From Isoptericola variabilis 225 (GTDB lineage Bacteria; Actinomycetota; Actinomycetes; Actinomycetales; Cellulomonadaceae): a stretch of 64,000 nt of DNA. Each line of letters begins with the position of its first letter. The stretch's first letter is position 1. Shown here piece after piece: positions 17,824 through 28,079 of this stretch. The stretch lies in NCBI RefSeq assembly GCF_000215105.1, contig NC_015588.1, forward strand, positions 1,426,001 to 1,490,000. Reading direction: 5' to 3'. The notes beneath the pieces are model-generated. The model did not search any database. It was not told the DNA's origin and was given only the letters and a program-made list of their open reading frames with translations. The translations under genes and the position numbers were made by a program.

Positions 17824-18425
17824 TGCCGCAGCTCCTGCTGCAGCTGCTCGTTGGCCCGGTTGGCCTCGTCGCACAGCGCCCTCACGTCGCCGGCGAAGCG
17901 CTCGAGGTCGGCCGGGTCGTACGCCTCGCGGTTCTCGAGGTACCCGATGAGCAGCGACTGCGCCTCGATGCACTGGCCGAGCGCGGTCGCGACGACCCCG
18001 GCGGCCTCGCTCACGCGCGTCTGGTAGTCGATGTAGCGCTGGGCCGCGACCGTCTCGTCGCCCAGCCGAGCCTTCTCGTCCGCGAGCGCGGTGATGCGCT
18101 CGGTCGCCGTGGCGAGCTGCTCGCGCGCGGCGACGAGCTCGGCGTTGACGCCCGCGAGCTCGGTCTCCAGCGAGAGCGCCCGCTCGGCCTGCTCGCGCGC
18201 GTGCTGCTCCCACGCCGCACTGTCCTCCTGCCAGCGGACCGTCGTCAGCCACAGGTACGCCGCGACGCCGAGCGCGGCCAGCAGCAGCACGACGAGCACG
18301 ACGACGGCCGCGCGCGACCCCCGGCGACGCCTCGCCGGGGCGGGTGCGGGCGCCGGGTGCGCGGGCAGGTGCTGCGGTGGCGGGCCGGGCGGCTGCCACG
18401 CGGGCGGCTGCGGCGGGTGGCTCAT
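17820..18425 (-). CDS. Membrane-anchored coiled-coil protein of unknown function
   Basis: This 201-residue protein has a Pro-rich cytoplasmic N-terminus (HPPQPPAWQPPGPPPQHLP), a basic stretch, and one transmembrane helix at about residues 39-60 (AAVVVLVVLLLAALGVAAYL). A long extracytoplasmic coiled coil runs from about 70 to 135 (QAERALSLETELAGVNAELV), followed by a helical tail with two cysteines that could form a disulfide. No enzyme domain is seen. It is translationally coupled to the lipoprotein protease downstream and starts 1 bp after DUF1844. It could scaffold or regulate that protease; this is inference from position. Confidence 0.75.
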   Translation of the reverse strand: MSHPPQPPAWQPPGPPPQHLPAHPAPAPAPARRRRGSRAAVVVLVVLLLAALGVAAYLWLTTVRWQEDSAAWEQHAREQAERALSLETELAGVNAELVAAREQLATATERITALADEKARLGDETVAAQRYIDYQTRVSEAAGVVATALGQCIEAQSLLIGYLENREAYDPADLERFAGDVRALCDEANRANEQLQQELRQ

Positions 18426-18426
18426 G

Positions 18427-18789
18427 TCAGACGACGGACCCCGTGTACTTCTCGCCCGGGCCCTCGCCCGGCGGGTCGGGGATGACCGAGGCCTCGCGGA
18501 ACGCGAGCTGGAGCGAGCGCAGCCCGTCGCGCAGCGAGCGGGCGTGCTGGTTGCCGATGTCCGGGGCGCTCGCGGTGACGAGCGCCGCGAGCGCGGTGAT
18601 GAGCTTGCGCGCCTCGTCGAGGTCGAGGTGGCCCGCCTGCTCGGCGTCCTCCGCGAGACCGCACTTGACGGCGGCGGCGCTCATGAGGTGGACGGCGGCG
18701 GTCGTGATGACCTCGACGGCGGCGACGTCCGCGATGTCGCGCGTCGCGTCGTCGACGAAGCCTGCGCCGGGATCGGTGGGGGTGCTCAT
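18427..18789 (-). CDS. DUF1844 domain protein
   Basis: The 120-residue protein is a DUF1844 member, a small helical family of unknown function common in actinobacteria, often encoded near infC as here. Seen are VEVITTAAVHLMSAAAVKCG, DLDEARKLITALAALV and a C-terminal LRDGLRSLQLAFREAS helix. No signal or catalytic motif is visible. ATG at 18789 (MSTPTD) is chosen; an in-frame ATG 9 nt upstream is an alternative. It leads the operon DUF1844 - coiled coil - protease. Confidence 0.82.
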   Translation of the reverse strand: MSTPTDPGAGFVDDATRDIADVAAVEVITTAAVHLMSAAAVKCGLAEDAEQAGHLDLDEARKLITALAALVTASAPDIGNQHARSLRDGLRSLQLAFREASVIPDPPGEGPGEKYTGSVV

Positions 18790-18830
18790 GCGGACCATCT
18801 TCCCATCTGCGGGGCGGGCCACGGGGACGG

Positions 18831-18865
18831 CCGAGGCCGGGCCCCCGCGGGGGACCCGGCCTCGG
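18831..18865 (-). terminator. Hairpin terminator after katA
   Basis: A perfect 11-bp stem (CCGAGGCCGGG / CCCGGCCTCGG) encloses a second perfect palindrome (CCCCCGCGGGGG). It lies 22 bp beyond the katA stop and before DUF1844. There is no T-tract, as is common in this high-GC group. It should end fur-katA transcription. Confidence 0.65.
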
Positions 18866-18886
18866 ACCGATGCGGTGCGGTGCGGC

Positions 18887-20395
18887 TCAGAAGCCGACGG
18901 GCTCGACGTCGGGGCCGGTACCGGCCGCGACGGGCTCGGGCGCCGGGCCGCCGGCGACCTCGGAGCGCAGCTTGGCGCCGAGCTCGGCGTCGACGTTGCT
19001 CCAGTACCAGAAGAACCGCTCACGGATCGCGTCGACCGTGATGGCCTTGCCCTGGCCCGTGAGGGTCTCGAGGAAGCGGGCCTTGGCCGCGTCGTCGAAC
19101 ACCTCGCGGTACAGCGTGCCGGCCTGGCCGAAGTCGTCGTCCTCGGCGTGCAGCGTCGCGGCGGCGCGCACGAGCGCGCCGTCGGACTCCCACGAGCCCT
19201 CGGCGGCGCGCGACGGGTCCGCGACCGGGCCGCCGAACGAGTTCGGCGCGTACACGGGGACCGACGGGTCGTTGAAGTGGTGCCGCTGGGCGCCGTCCTG
19301 CGAGTAGTTGTGGACCGGCGCCGCGTGCGGCGTGTTGACCGGCAGCTGCTGGTAGTTGGTGCCCACGCGGTAGCGCTGCGCGTCCGGGTAGGAGAAGACG
19401 CGCGCCATGAGCATCTTGTCGGGCGAGATGTCCGTGCCGGGGACCTGGTTGGCCGGCGACAGCGCGATCTGCTCGATCTCCGCGAAGAAGTTGCGCGGGT
19501 TGCGGTTGAGCGTGAAGTGCCCGACGTGGATCAGCGGGTAGTCGCCGTGCGGCCAGACCTTGGTCAGGTCGAACGGGTTGAAGCGGTAGGTCTTGGCGTC
19601 CTCGTACGGCATGACCTGGACCTTGATGTCCCACGTCGGGTGCTCGCCGCGCTCGATCGCCTCGTACAGGTCGCGGCGGTAGAAGTCGGCGTCCGCGCCC
19701 GCGAGCTTCTCGGCGTCCTCGTTCGTGATCGTGTGCACGCCCTGGCGCGAGATGAAGTGGTACTTGACCCAGAAGCGCTCGCCGGCCGCGTTGATCCACT
19801 GGTAGGTGTGCGAGCCGTAGCCGTTGACCTCGCGCCACGAGCGCGGCAGGCCGCGGTCGCCCATGAGGTAGGTGACCTGGTGGGCCGACTCGGGCGAGAG
19901 CGTCCAGAAGTCCCACTGCATGTCCGCGTCGCGCAGGCCTGAGCCGGGCAGGCGCTTCTGCGAGTGGATGAAGTCGGGGAACTTGATGGCGTCGCGGATG
20001 AAGAACACCGGCGTGTTGTTGCCGACGACGTCGAGGTTGCCCTCGGTCGTGTAGAAACGCAGCGCGAAGCCGCGCACGTCGCGCCAGGTGTCGGGGGAGC
20101 CCTGCTCGCCCGCGACCGACGAGAAGCGCAGCGCGACCTCGCCCTTCGCGCCGGGCTGGAAGACGGCGGCGCGCGTGTACGCCGAGACGTCGCCGGTGAT
20201 CTCCCACTCGCCGAAGGCGCCGCCGCCCTTGGCGTGCACGATCCGCTCGGGGATCCGCTCGCGGTTGAACTGGGCGAGCTTCTCGACCAGGTACCGGTCG
20301 TGCAGGACGGTGGGGCCGTCCGCACCCACCGTGAGCGAGTGCGCGTCGCTCGTGACCGGCGTGCCGGTCTGCGTGGTGGTGAACGGGGTCGTCAT
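18887..20395 (-). CDS. katA: Monofunctional heme catalase
   Basis: The 502-residue protein is a small-subunit heme catalase that disproportionates hydrogen peroxide in the cytoplasm. The distal-side His is in [13 protein letters not shown], the catalytic Asn region in [20 protein letters not shown], and the proximal heme Tyr in [14 protein letters not shown]. Length and motif order match clade 3 catalases. The start ATG is preceded by AAAGGACG. It lies 40 bp downstream of a Fur-family gene on the same strand, an arrangement like furA-katG of mycobacteria, so peroxide- or iron-dependent control by that regulator is likely. Confidence 0.95.
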   Translation of the reverse strand: MTTPFTTTQTGTPVTSDAHSLTVGADGPTVLHDRYLVEKLAQFNRERIPERIVHAKGGGAFGEWEITGDVSAYTRAAVFQPGAKGEVALRFSSVAGEQGSPDTWRDVRGFALRFYTTEGNLDVVGNNTPVFFIRDAIKFPDFIHSQKRLPGSGLRDADMQWDFWTLSPESAHQVTYLMGDRGLPRSWREVNGYGSHTYQWINAAGERFWVKYHFISRQGVHTITNEDAEKLAGADADFYRRDLYEAIERGEHPTWDIKVQVMPYEDAKTYRFNPFDLTKVWPHGDYPLIHVGHFTLNRNPRNFFAEIEQIALSPANQVPGTDISPDKMLMARVFSYPDAQRYRVGTNYQQLPVNTPHAAPVHNYSQDGAQRHHFNDPSVPVYAPNSFGGPVADPSRAAEGSWESDGALVRAAATLHAEDDDFGQAGTLYREVFDDAAKARFLETLTGQGKAITVDAIRERFFWYWSNVDAELGAKLRSEVAGGPAPEPVAAGTGPDVEPVGF

Positions 20396-20435
20396 GTCTC
20401 GACGTCCTTTCTTCGGGGTTGGCGTGGGAGGGAGG

Positions 20436-20852
20436 TCAGCGGCTCGCCGCGCACGCGGGGCACAGGCCCCAGAACGTCACCTCGGCGAGGTCGATGGTGA
20501 AGCCGTGCGTCGCGCTCGGCGTGAGGCACGGCGCCTGGCCGACCGTGCAGTCGACGTCGGCCACCGCGCCGCACGCGCGGCACACCACGTGGTGGTGGTT
20601 GTCGCCCACGCGCCGCTCGTACCGGGCGGGGTGGCCCGCCGGCTCCATGCGCCGCAGGAGGCCGGCGTCGGTCAGCGCGTGGAGCGTGTCGTACACGGCC
20701 TGGACGGACGCCGACCCGAGCTCCTCGCGCACGGCCTGCACGACGTCGTCGGCGGTGGCGTGCGGGAGGCGGTCGAGCGTCCGGAGCACACCGAGCCGCA
20801 CGCCGGTGACGCGCAGCCCCGCGTCGCGCAGCAGCTCCTGGTGGTTGCCCAT
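20436..20852 (-). CDS. Fur-family transcriptional regulator (FurA/PerR type)
   Basis: The 138-residue protein has the winged-helix DNA-binding domain ([39 protein letters not shown]) and a C-terminal metal-binding dimerisation domain. The latter shows DNHHHVVC with the metal-binding His cluster and the two structural zinc pairs CRACG and CPACA. It sits directly upstream of katA, matching peroxide-sensing FurA/CatR/PerR regulators of catalase genes. A TGGAA-N3-TTCCA palindrome 22 bp upstream of its start suggests autoregulation. Iron versus peroxide sensing cannot be decided from sequence alone. Confidence 0.9.
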   Translation of the reverse strand: MGNHQELLRDAGLRVTGVRLGVLRTLDRLPHATADDVVQAVREELGSASVQAVYDTLHALTDAGLLRRMEPAGHPARYERRVGDNHHHVVCRACGAVADVDCTVGQAPCLTPSATHGFTIDLAEVTFWGLCPACAASR

Positions 20853-20874
20853 GGCGACGACCCTAGGCCTTTTC

Positions 20875-20887
20875 TGGAACGATTCCA
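20875..20887. promoter_or_regulatory. Predicted Fur/PerR-type operator upstream of fur-katA
   Basis: The perfect inverted repeat TGGAACGATTCCA sits in an unusually AT-rich patch (TTTCTGGAACGATTCCAAGT) 22 bp before the fur start codon. Spacing and AT content fit a self-binding site of a Fur-family repressor. The exact consensus of this regulator is not known to me. Confidence 0.5.
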
Positions 20888-21254
20888 AGTTGCGTCCGCG
20901 AGGCGGTCGGTGGTGCGGTGCTGTCGCGCGGGTCACGTCCGCCGAGGCCGTCGCGGCCTGTCGTGGCCGGGCGGGCTCGTGCTAGCCTTGTGCGCTGACC
21001 GACCCGGACGCCGCGAGGCGGACGGGTGCATCAAGTGGAGTCCATCCCACCCGAGCACCGACGCGCCGCCCACGGCGGCCGACAGGAGCCGGGTCCCGGT
21101 CGGGGCGAGGCGCTCTCGCGGCGCGTCGTCCTGCCCCCGGTCGTCGGCGCACCCGTGCGCCCGGCGTCGGACCGACGGCCTCCACCTGGTGCTCAGGGCG
21201 GGGGCCGTTCCTCGTTCCTGGCGGTCGTTCCGACGAGTTCCTAGGAGCATCACC
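20888..21254 (+). promoter_or_regulatory. Long infC leader region
   Basis: About 370 bp between the fur operator and the infC start codon contains no convincing gene. TAGCCT at 20984-20989 could be a -10 element, giving a 5-prime leader of about 250 nt. Within it, GAGCACC (21053-21059) can pair with GGTGCTC (21188-21194), and CTCGT/ACGAG flank a loop just before the ribosome site AGGAG (21243-21247). Regulated infC leaders exist in Firmicutes (L20 leader) and enterobacteria. Whether this one responds to L20 or IF3 is unknown. Confidence 0.4.
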
Positions 21255-22073
21255 ATCAGCGAGCCTCGCATCAACGACCGGATCCGCGTCCCCGAGGTCC
21301 GGCTCATCGGCCCGGGCGGGGAGCAGGTCGGCGTGGTTGCCACGGCGGTCGCCCTGAAGCTTGCCCAGGACGCCGACCTCGACCTCGTCGAGGTCGCACC
21401 GGACGCCCGCCCGCCCGTCGCCAAGCTCATGGACTACGGCAAGTTCAAGTACGAGTCCGACATGAAGGCGCGCGAGGCGCGGCGGAACCAGGCGAACACG
21501 GTCCTCAAGGAGATCCGGTTCCGCCTCAAGATCGACCCGCACGACTACGCCACCAAGAGGGGGCACGTCGAGCGGTTCCTCTCGGCCGGCGACAAGGTCA
21601 AGGTCATGATCATGTTCCGCGGCCGCGAGCAGTCGCGCCCCGAGATGGGCGTGCGTCTGCTGCAGCGCCTCGCGGACGACGTGTCGGAGCTCGGCTTCGT
21701 CGAGTCGATGCCGAAGCAGGACGGCCGCAACATGACCATGGTCCTCGCGCCGGTCAAGAAGAAGGCCGACGCCAAGAGCGAGCAGCGCCGGCGCTCCGCC
21801 GAGGTCAACGCCCAGCGCAAGACCAAGTCGGAGGTCAAGGCCGAGGCGCGCGCCCGCGCGACCCAGGACGAGCAGCCCGCGCAGGCCGCTCCCGAGACCG
21901 AGGCCCCCGCCGAGCCCGCGGAGCAGCCGCAGCAGCCGCAGGCCCAGGCCGAGCCCCAGGCGCCCGCCCGGGACGCGGCCCCGGCCCCGGCCCCGGCCGC
22001 CGCGCCCGCGCCGCCGCGGCCCCGCCCGGCAGCACCGCGGCCCGCGCCGCGCCCCGGCCCGCGCGCGAGCTGA
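21255..22073 (+). CDS. infC: Translation initiation factor IF-3, apparent AUC start codon
   Basis: IF-3 keeps ribosomal subunits apart and checks start-codon and initiator-tRNA pairing. The N-domain begins [18 protein letters not shown], the linker helix and C-domain follow ([38 protein letters not shown]). No ATG or GTG lies at the conserved N-terminus. An AGGAG site at 21243-21247 stands 7 nt before an in-frame ATC at 21255, so an AUC start is most likely. Rare start codons are a known feature of infC and allow IF-3 to repress itself. The protein is about 272 residues, some 80 longer than usual, with a Lys/Arg then Pro/Ala/Gln-rich tail. Confidence 0.93.
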   Translation: MSEPRINDRIRVPEVRLIGPGGEQVGVVATAVALKLAQDADLDLVEVAPDARPPVAKLMDYGKFKYESDMKAREARRNQANTVLKEIRFRLKIDPHDYATKRGHVERFLSAGDKVKVMIMFRGREQSRPEMGVRLLQRLADDVSELGFVESMPKQDGRNMTMVLAPVKKKADAKSEQRRRSAEVNAQRKTKSEVKAEARARATQDEQPAQAAPETEAPAEPAEQPQQPQAQAEPQAPARDAAPAPAPAAAPAPPRPRPAAPRPAPRPGPRAS

Positions 22074-22083
22074 GGCCGGCACA

Positions 22084-22120
22084 GACCATTTGGCACCGGG
22101 CCGGCCCACCGGCCATGGTC
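22084..22120 (+). promoter_or_regulatory. Two-part hairpin between infC and rpmI
   Basis: GACCAT (22084-22089) pairs with ATGGTC (22115-22120), enclosing an inner stem GGCCGG/CCGGCC (22099-22104 and 22109-22114) with a 4-nt loop. A 9-nt bulge lies on the 5-prime side. It sits in the 102-bp gap before rpmI and could be an attenuator, an RNA-processing site or a ribosomal-protein binding site. No T-tract follows, so a simple terminator is less likely. Confidence 0.35.
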
Positions 22121-22175
22121 CGCACCACGTCGCCCGTCACCCGGCGGGCGACCGACACGAGGAGAGACGGCAGTC

Positions 22176-22370
22176 ATGCCGAAGAACAAGACGCACTCCG
22201 GCGCCAAGAAGCGCTTCCGGGTCACCGGCAGCGGCAAGGTCATGCGGGAGCAGGCGAACCGCCGCCACCTGTTCGAGCACAAGCCGACCACCCGCACGCG
22301 CCGCCTCGCGATGGACCAGGAGGTCTCGCAGGCCGACGTCAAGAAGATCAAGAAGCTGCTCGGCAAGTGA
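22176..22370 (+). CDS. rpmI: Large-subunit ribosomal protein bL35
   Basis: The 64-residue basic protein matches bL35 along its whole length: [20 protein letters not shown] at the start, [12 protein letters not shown] in the middle, [10 protein letters not shown] at the end. It sits in the universal infC-rpmI-rplT order. The ATG has GAGGAGA upstream. The only oddity is the hairpin in the gap after infC. Confidence 0.98.
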   Translation: MPKNKTHSGAKKRFRVTGSGKVMREQANRRHLFEHKPTTRTRRLAMDQEVSQADVKKIKKLLGK

Positions 22371-22432
22371 GCCACCCCGGCGGGTGACGTCCTGCCGGAC
22401 CCACTTCCGACCCGAACTGCAAGGAGCATCAC

Positions 22433-22816
22433 GTGGCACGCGTGAAGCGGGCGGTCAACGCCCACAAGAAGCGCCGTACGACCCTCGAGCGCGCCAGCGG
22501 CTACCGCGGCCAGCGCTCGCGCCTCTACCGCAAGGCGAAGGAGCAGGTCACCCACTCGCTCGTCTACGCCTACCGCGACCGCAAGGCGAAGAAGGGCGAC
22601 TTCCGCAAGCTGTGGATCCAGCGCATCAACGCTGCGTCCCGCGCGCAGGGCCTGACCTACAACCGCCTCATCCAGGGCCTCAAGGCCGCGGGTGTGGAGG
22701 TCGACCGCCGCATGCTCGCCGAGCTCGCGGTCAACGACGTGGCGGCGTTCAACGCGCTCGTCCAGGTCGCCAAGGACGCGCTGCCCTCGGACGTCAACGC
22801 GCCGAAGGCCGCCTGA
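22433..22816 (+). CDS. rplT: Large-subunit ribosomal protein bL20
   Basis: bL20 is an early assembly protein of the 50S subunit and in some bacteria represses its own operon. The 127 residues include the basic N-terminal extension ([20 protein letters not shown]) and the globular part ([20 protein letters not shown]). The start is GTG, supported by AAGGAG 9 nt upstream and the universal start sequence. It lies 62 bp after rpmI. Confidence 0.98.
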   Translation: MARVKRAVNAHKKRRTTLERASGYRGQRSRLYRKAKEQVTHSLVYAYRDRKAKKGDFRKLWIQRINAASRAQGLTYNRLIQGLKAAGVEVDRRMLAELAVNDVAAFNALVQVAKDALPSDVNAPKAA

Positions 22817-22860
22817 GCCCGGCTCAGCACCCCAGGACGCCCGGACACCCCGACCTGTCG

Positions 22861-23709
22861 ATGCACCGCATCCCCGACGTGACGCTCGCGAACCCGCGTG
22901 CGGACCGGGTCAAGCAGGTCAGGGCGCTGTCCGGGCGTCCTGCGCGTTCCCGGCACGGGCAGTTCCTCGTCGAGGGGCCGCAGGGCGTGCGCGAGGCCGT
23001 GCGCCACGCGCCCGGCGCCGTCCGGGACGTCTACCTCACACCGGCGACGGCCGAGCGGTACGCCGAGATCCTCGACGCCGCGCTCGCCGCGGGTCTCTAC
23101 GTGCACCTGGGCACGCGCGAGGTGCTCGAGGCCATGAGTCCCGACGCGCAGGGCGTGCTGGCCGTCGTGCGCACGCAGGAGCCGTCGCTCGACGCCGCGC
23201 TGCGCGAGGCGGCCGGCGCCCGGCCGCTGCTCGTCGCGGTCCTGGCGACCGTGCGCGACCCGGGCAACGCCGGCACCGTGATCCGGGCGGCCGACGCCGC
23301 GGGCGCCGACCTCGTCGTCCTCGCGGGCGAGAGCGTCGATATGTACAACCCCAAGGTCGTCCGCTCGACCGCCGGCTCGATGTTCCACCTGCCCGTCGTC
23401 ACCGACGTGGGACTCGCCGAGACCGTCGAGGCGCTGCGCGGCGCGGGCTGCACGGTGCTCGCCGCCGACGGCGGGGGCGACCTCGACCTCGACGACCTCC
23501 TCGACGCCGCGGGCACGCCCGGCGCCTCGCCCGACCTCGCGCGCTCGACCGCGTGGGTCTTCGGCAACGAGGCCTGGGGCCTGCCGGAGGCGGACCGCGC
23601 GCTCGCCGACGCCGTCGTGCGCGTGCCGATCCGGGGCAGGGCGGAGTCGCTCAACCTCGCGACCGCCGCGACCGTCTGCCTCTACGCCAGCGGCCGCGCG
23701 CAGCGCTGA
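22861..23709 (+). CDS. SpoU/TrmH-type rRNA 2-O-ribose methyltransferase (TsnR-like)
   Basis: The 282-residue SPOUT-class enzyme has an N-terminal RNA-binding domain of the L30e type (RHGQFLVEGPQGVREAV) and a C-terminal knotted SAM domain. The three SpoU motifs are seen: RDPGNAGTVIRAADAAG, VFGNEAWGLP and IPIRGRAESLNLATAAT. It occupies the place of tsnR between rplT and pheS in mycobacteria, so 23S rRNA 2-O-ribose methylation is the likely reaction, but the target nucleotide is not known. The ATG start lacks a strong ribosome site; 44 bp separate it from rplT. Confidence 0.88.
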   Translation: MHRIPDVTLANPRADRVKQVRALSGRPARSRHGQFLVEGPQGVREAVRHAPGAVRDVYLTPATAERYAEILDAALAAGLYVHLGTREVLEAMSPDAQGVLAVVRTQEPSLDAALREAAGARPLLVAVLATVRDPGNAGTVIRAADAAGADLVVLAGESVDMYNPKVVRSTAGSMFHLPVVTDVGLAETVEALRGAGCTVLAADGGGDLDLDDLLDAAGTPGASPDLARSTAWVFGNEAWGLPEADRALADAVVRVPIRGRAESLNLATAATVCLYASGRAQR

Positions 23710-23715
23710 CCCCGC

Positions 23716-23721
23716 TAGCAT
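23716..23721 (+). promoter_or_regulatory. -10 element TAGCAT, leaderless start of the phosphodiesterase gene
   Basis: TAGCAT lies 7 nt before the GTG at 23729 in a gap of only 19 bp. This again suggests a leaderless mRNA. The gene could also be read through from the methyltransferase gene. Confidence 0.4.
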
Positions 23722-23728
23722 CCCGAGG

Positions 23729-24367
23729 GTGCGACTCTTCACCGCCGTGTACCCGTCGGCCGCGGCGTCGGCGCACCTCGACCTCGCCCTCGGCGGCGTC
23801 GGCGGGGCCGCCGTCGCCGACCCGGGCGCCGGCCTGCGCTGGGTGCCCAAGGAGCAGCGGCACGTCACGCTCGCGTTCCACGGCGAGGTGCCCGACGGCG
23901 CGGTGCCCGGCTACGTCGACGCGCTGACCGCCGCGCTCGCCGGCACCCGCGCGTTCGAGCTCGAGCTCGCGGGCGGCGGGTCCTTCGGCGGGCGCACCCT
24001 CTGGGTCGGCGTCACCGGGGCGCTCGACGCGCTGCGGAGCCTCGCGGCGCTCGTGGAGGAGGCCGCCGCCGACGCCGGCCTGCCCGCGGACGACCGCGCC
24101 GGCGGCCGCCCGCACCTCACGGTCGCCCGGGCGTCGGCGTCCCGGGCAGGACGCGCCGGCAGGACGGGGGAGCGGGGCTCGCGCCGCCCGCGCGGCCGGA
24201 GCGACGACGCGGCGTCGCCGCTCGCGCACTGGGCTCGCGCGCTCGCGGTCTACCGTGGGCCCGCCTGGCCCGTCGAGGCCGTGCACGTCGTCGCCTCCGA
24301 GCTCGGCGCCGGCCGGTCGGGCGGCCCGCTGCACGACGACGTCGCCGTCGTCCGCCTCGCGCGCTGA
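23729..24367 (+). CDS. thpR: RNA 2',3'-cyclic phosphodiesterase (2H family)
   Basis: The 212-residue protein belongs to the 2H phosphoesterases. The two catalytic HxT motifs are present as RHVTLAFHGE near residue 50 and PHLTVARASA near residue 130. The N-terminal MRLFTAVYP strand is typical of ThpR (old name 2-prime-5-prime RNA ligase). Such enzymes open 2',3'-cyclic phosphates on RNA ends. An Arg/Gly-rich insertion follows the second motif (RAGRAGRTGERGSRRPRGR) and is not typical. GTG is chosen by the family N-terminus and the -10 element just upstream. Confidence 0.85.
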   Translation: MRLFTAVYPSAAASAHLDLALGGVGGAAVADPGAGLRWVPKEQRHVTLAFHGEVPDGAVPGYVDALTAALAGTRAFELELAGGGSFGGRTLWVGVTGALDALRSLAALVEEAAADAGLPADDRAGGRPHLTVARASASRAGRAGRTGERGSRRPRGRSDDAASPLAHWARALAVYRGPAWPVEAVHVVASELGAGRSGGPLHDDVAVVRLAR

Positions 24368-24408
24368 GGGCGGGCGAAAAGCACGTCCGGGGCGTCCGCG
24401 CGGACACA

Positions 24409-25511
<1,103 letters not shown>

Positions 25512-25512
<1 letters not shown>

Positions 25513-28079
25513 TGCCCCGCATCGTCATGGACTGGCTCGCCGACCACGTCGAGCTCCCCGCCGACCTCACCGCCGAGCGCCTCGCGGCCGACCTCGTGCG
25601 CGTCGGTCTCGAGGAGGAGGCGATCCACGGCGCGGCCGTGACCGGCCCGCTCGTCGTGGGCCGCGTGCTCGAGCTGACCCCCGAGCCGCAGAAGAACGGC
25701 AAGACGATCAACTGGTGCCAGGTCGACGTCGGCGAGCACAACGCCGAGGGCGGCTCGCGCGGCATCGTGTGCGGCGCGCACAACTTCGGCGCGGGCGACC
25801 TCGTCGTCGTCGCACTGCCCGGCGCGGTGCTGCCGGGCGGCTTCGCGATCGCGAGCCGCAAGACGTACGGCCACGTCTCGGACGGCATGATCTGCTCGGT
25901 GCGCGAGCTCGGGATCGGCGACGACCACGACGGCATCATGGTGCTGACGCGGCACGGCTTCGCCGCGGACGACCTGACGCCCGGGCAGGACGCCGTCGCG
26001 CTGCTCGGCCTGGGCGACGAGGTGCTCGAGATCAACGTGACGCCCGACCGCGGGTACGCGTTCAGCTACCGCGGCGTGGCGCGCGAGTACGCGCACTCGA
26101 CCGGGGCGGCCTTCACCGACCGCGGGCTGCCGGAGGCGCTGCCGACGCCGCCGCCCGCGGCCACGCCGGACGGGTTCGTTGTCGAGGTGGACGACGCCGC
26201 GCCGATCGACGGCCAGGTCGGCTGCGACCGCTTCGTCACGCGCGTCGTGCGCGGGATCGACCCGTCCGCCCCGACGCCGGGCTGGATGAGGCGCCGCCTC
26301 GTGGGATCGGGCATGCGCTCGATCTCGCTCGCCGTGGACGTCACCAACTACGTCATGCTCGACCTCGGTCAGCCGCTGCACGCGTACGACCTCGAGAAGG
26401 TTGCCGCGCCGATCGTCGTGCGGCGTGCGGCGCCGGGCGAGCGGCTGACGACGCTCGACGGCGTCGAGCGCGCGCTCGACGCCGAGGACCTGCTCATCAC
26501 CGACTCGCCCTCGGGCGCGCGCGGCTCGCGCGTGCTCGGCCTGGCCGGCGTCATGGGCGGGGCGTCGTCCGAGGTGAGCGCCACGACGACGGACGTGCTC
26601 GTCGAGGCCGCCCACTTCGACCCCGTCTCGGTCGCCCGGACCGCGCGGCGCCACAAGCTGCCGTCGGAGGCCGCCAAGCGCTTCGAGCGCGGCGTCGACC
26701 CGAGGCTGCCGGCGGTCGCCGCCCAGCGCGTGGTCGACCTGCTCGTCGAGCTCGGAGGCGGCAAGGCCGACCCCGCCGTGGGCGACCTCGACACCACGAC
26801 GCCGCCCGCGGCCGTCGCGTTCGACGTGACGCTGGCCGCGCGGCTCGCGGGCGTGCCGTACACGCGCGAGCAGGTCGTGAGCACGCTCGAGCAGATCGGA
26901 TGCACGGTCGCCGAGCCCGTGGACGGCTCGACCGACGTCCTCGTGACCCCGCCGACGTGGCGCCCCGACCTCACGGAGCCCGCCGCGCTCGTCGAGGAGG
27001 TCGTGCGCATCCAGGGCTACGACCAGGTGCCGTCGGTGCTGCCGGCGGCGCCGGGCGGGCGCGGGCTCACGGCCGAGCAGCGCACGCGCCGCTCGGTGGC
27101 GCGGGCCCTCGCGGAGGCCGGCCTCGTCGAGGTGCTGTCGTACCCGTTCGTCGGCACGGCGGACCTCGACGCGCTCGGCCTGCCCGCCGACGACGAGCGC
27201 CGCACGGCGCTGCGCCTGCTCAACCCGCTCGCCGACGACCGGCCGCTCCTGCGCACCCACCTGCTGGTGACGCTGCTCGAGACCGCGCGCCGCAACGTGG
27301 CCCGCGGCCTGGACGACTTCGGGGTGTTCGAGCTCGGCCTCGTCACGCGCCCCACGCCGGGCGCGCCCGCCGCGCCGCAGCTGCCCGTCGGCGTCCGGCC
27401 GTCCGACGCGGACCTCGAGGTGCTCGCCCGTGCGGTGCCGCACCAGCCGCGCCACGTGGCCGGCGTGTTCGTGGGGCGCGCCGCGCCGGCCGGATGGTGG
27501 GGCGCCGGCCGCCGCGCGGACTGGGCCGACGCCGTCGAGGCGGCGCAGCTCGTCGCGCGCCGGGTGGGCGTCCGGCTGACCCCGGCCGCCGACGCCACCA
27601 CCATGCCGTGGCACCCCGGACGCTGCGCGTCGCTCGCGCTCGCGGACGGCACCGTCGTCGGGCACGCGGGCGAGCTGCACCCCACGGTCGTCGAGCGCCT
27701 CGGCCTGCCCGCGCGCGCGTCGGCGTTCGAGCTCGACCTCTCCGCGATGGTCGACGCCGCGAGCGACGAGCCCGTCGCGGCGACGCCCATCTCGGCGTTC
27801 CCCGCGGCCAAGGAGGACTTCGCCTTCGTCGTCGACGCGGACGTCCCCGCGGCCGACGTCCACGCGGCGATCGTCGCGGGCGCCGGCGAGCTGCTCGAGG
27901 AGGCGCACCTGTTCGACGTCTTCACGGGCGAGCAGGTGGGCGAGGGCAAGAAGTCGCTCGCGTACTCCCTGCGGCTGCGCGCGGCGGACCGGACGCTCAC
28001 GGCCGACGAGGTGCGGGCGGTGCGCGAGGGCGTCGTCGCGGCCGCGGCCGAGCGGGTGGGGGCGGTCCTGCGTGGCTGA
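25512..28079 (+). CDS. pheT: Phenylalanine-tRNA ligase beta subunit
   Basis: PheT is the structural and editing subunit (855 residues). Order of domains: an OB-fold tRNA-binding EMAP-type domain near residues 40-150 (VVGRVLELTPEPQ, VCGAHNFGAGD), the B3/B4 editing domain (LAVDVTNYVMLDLGQPLHAY), B5 (YDQVPSVLP region), a catalytic-like core and the C-terminal FDX-ACB anticodon domain (AFPAAKEDFAFVVD). Length is typical. The stop overlaps the SDR start by 8 nt. In mycobacteria argC follows nearby; here 6.3 kb of other genes intervene. Confidence 0.97.
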
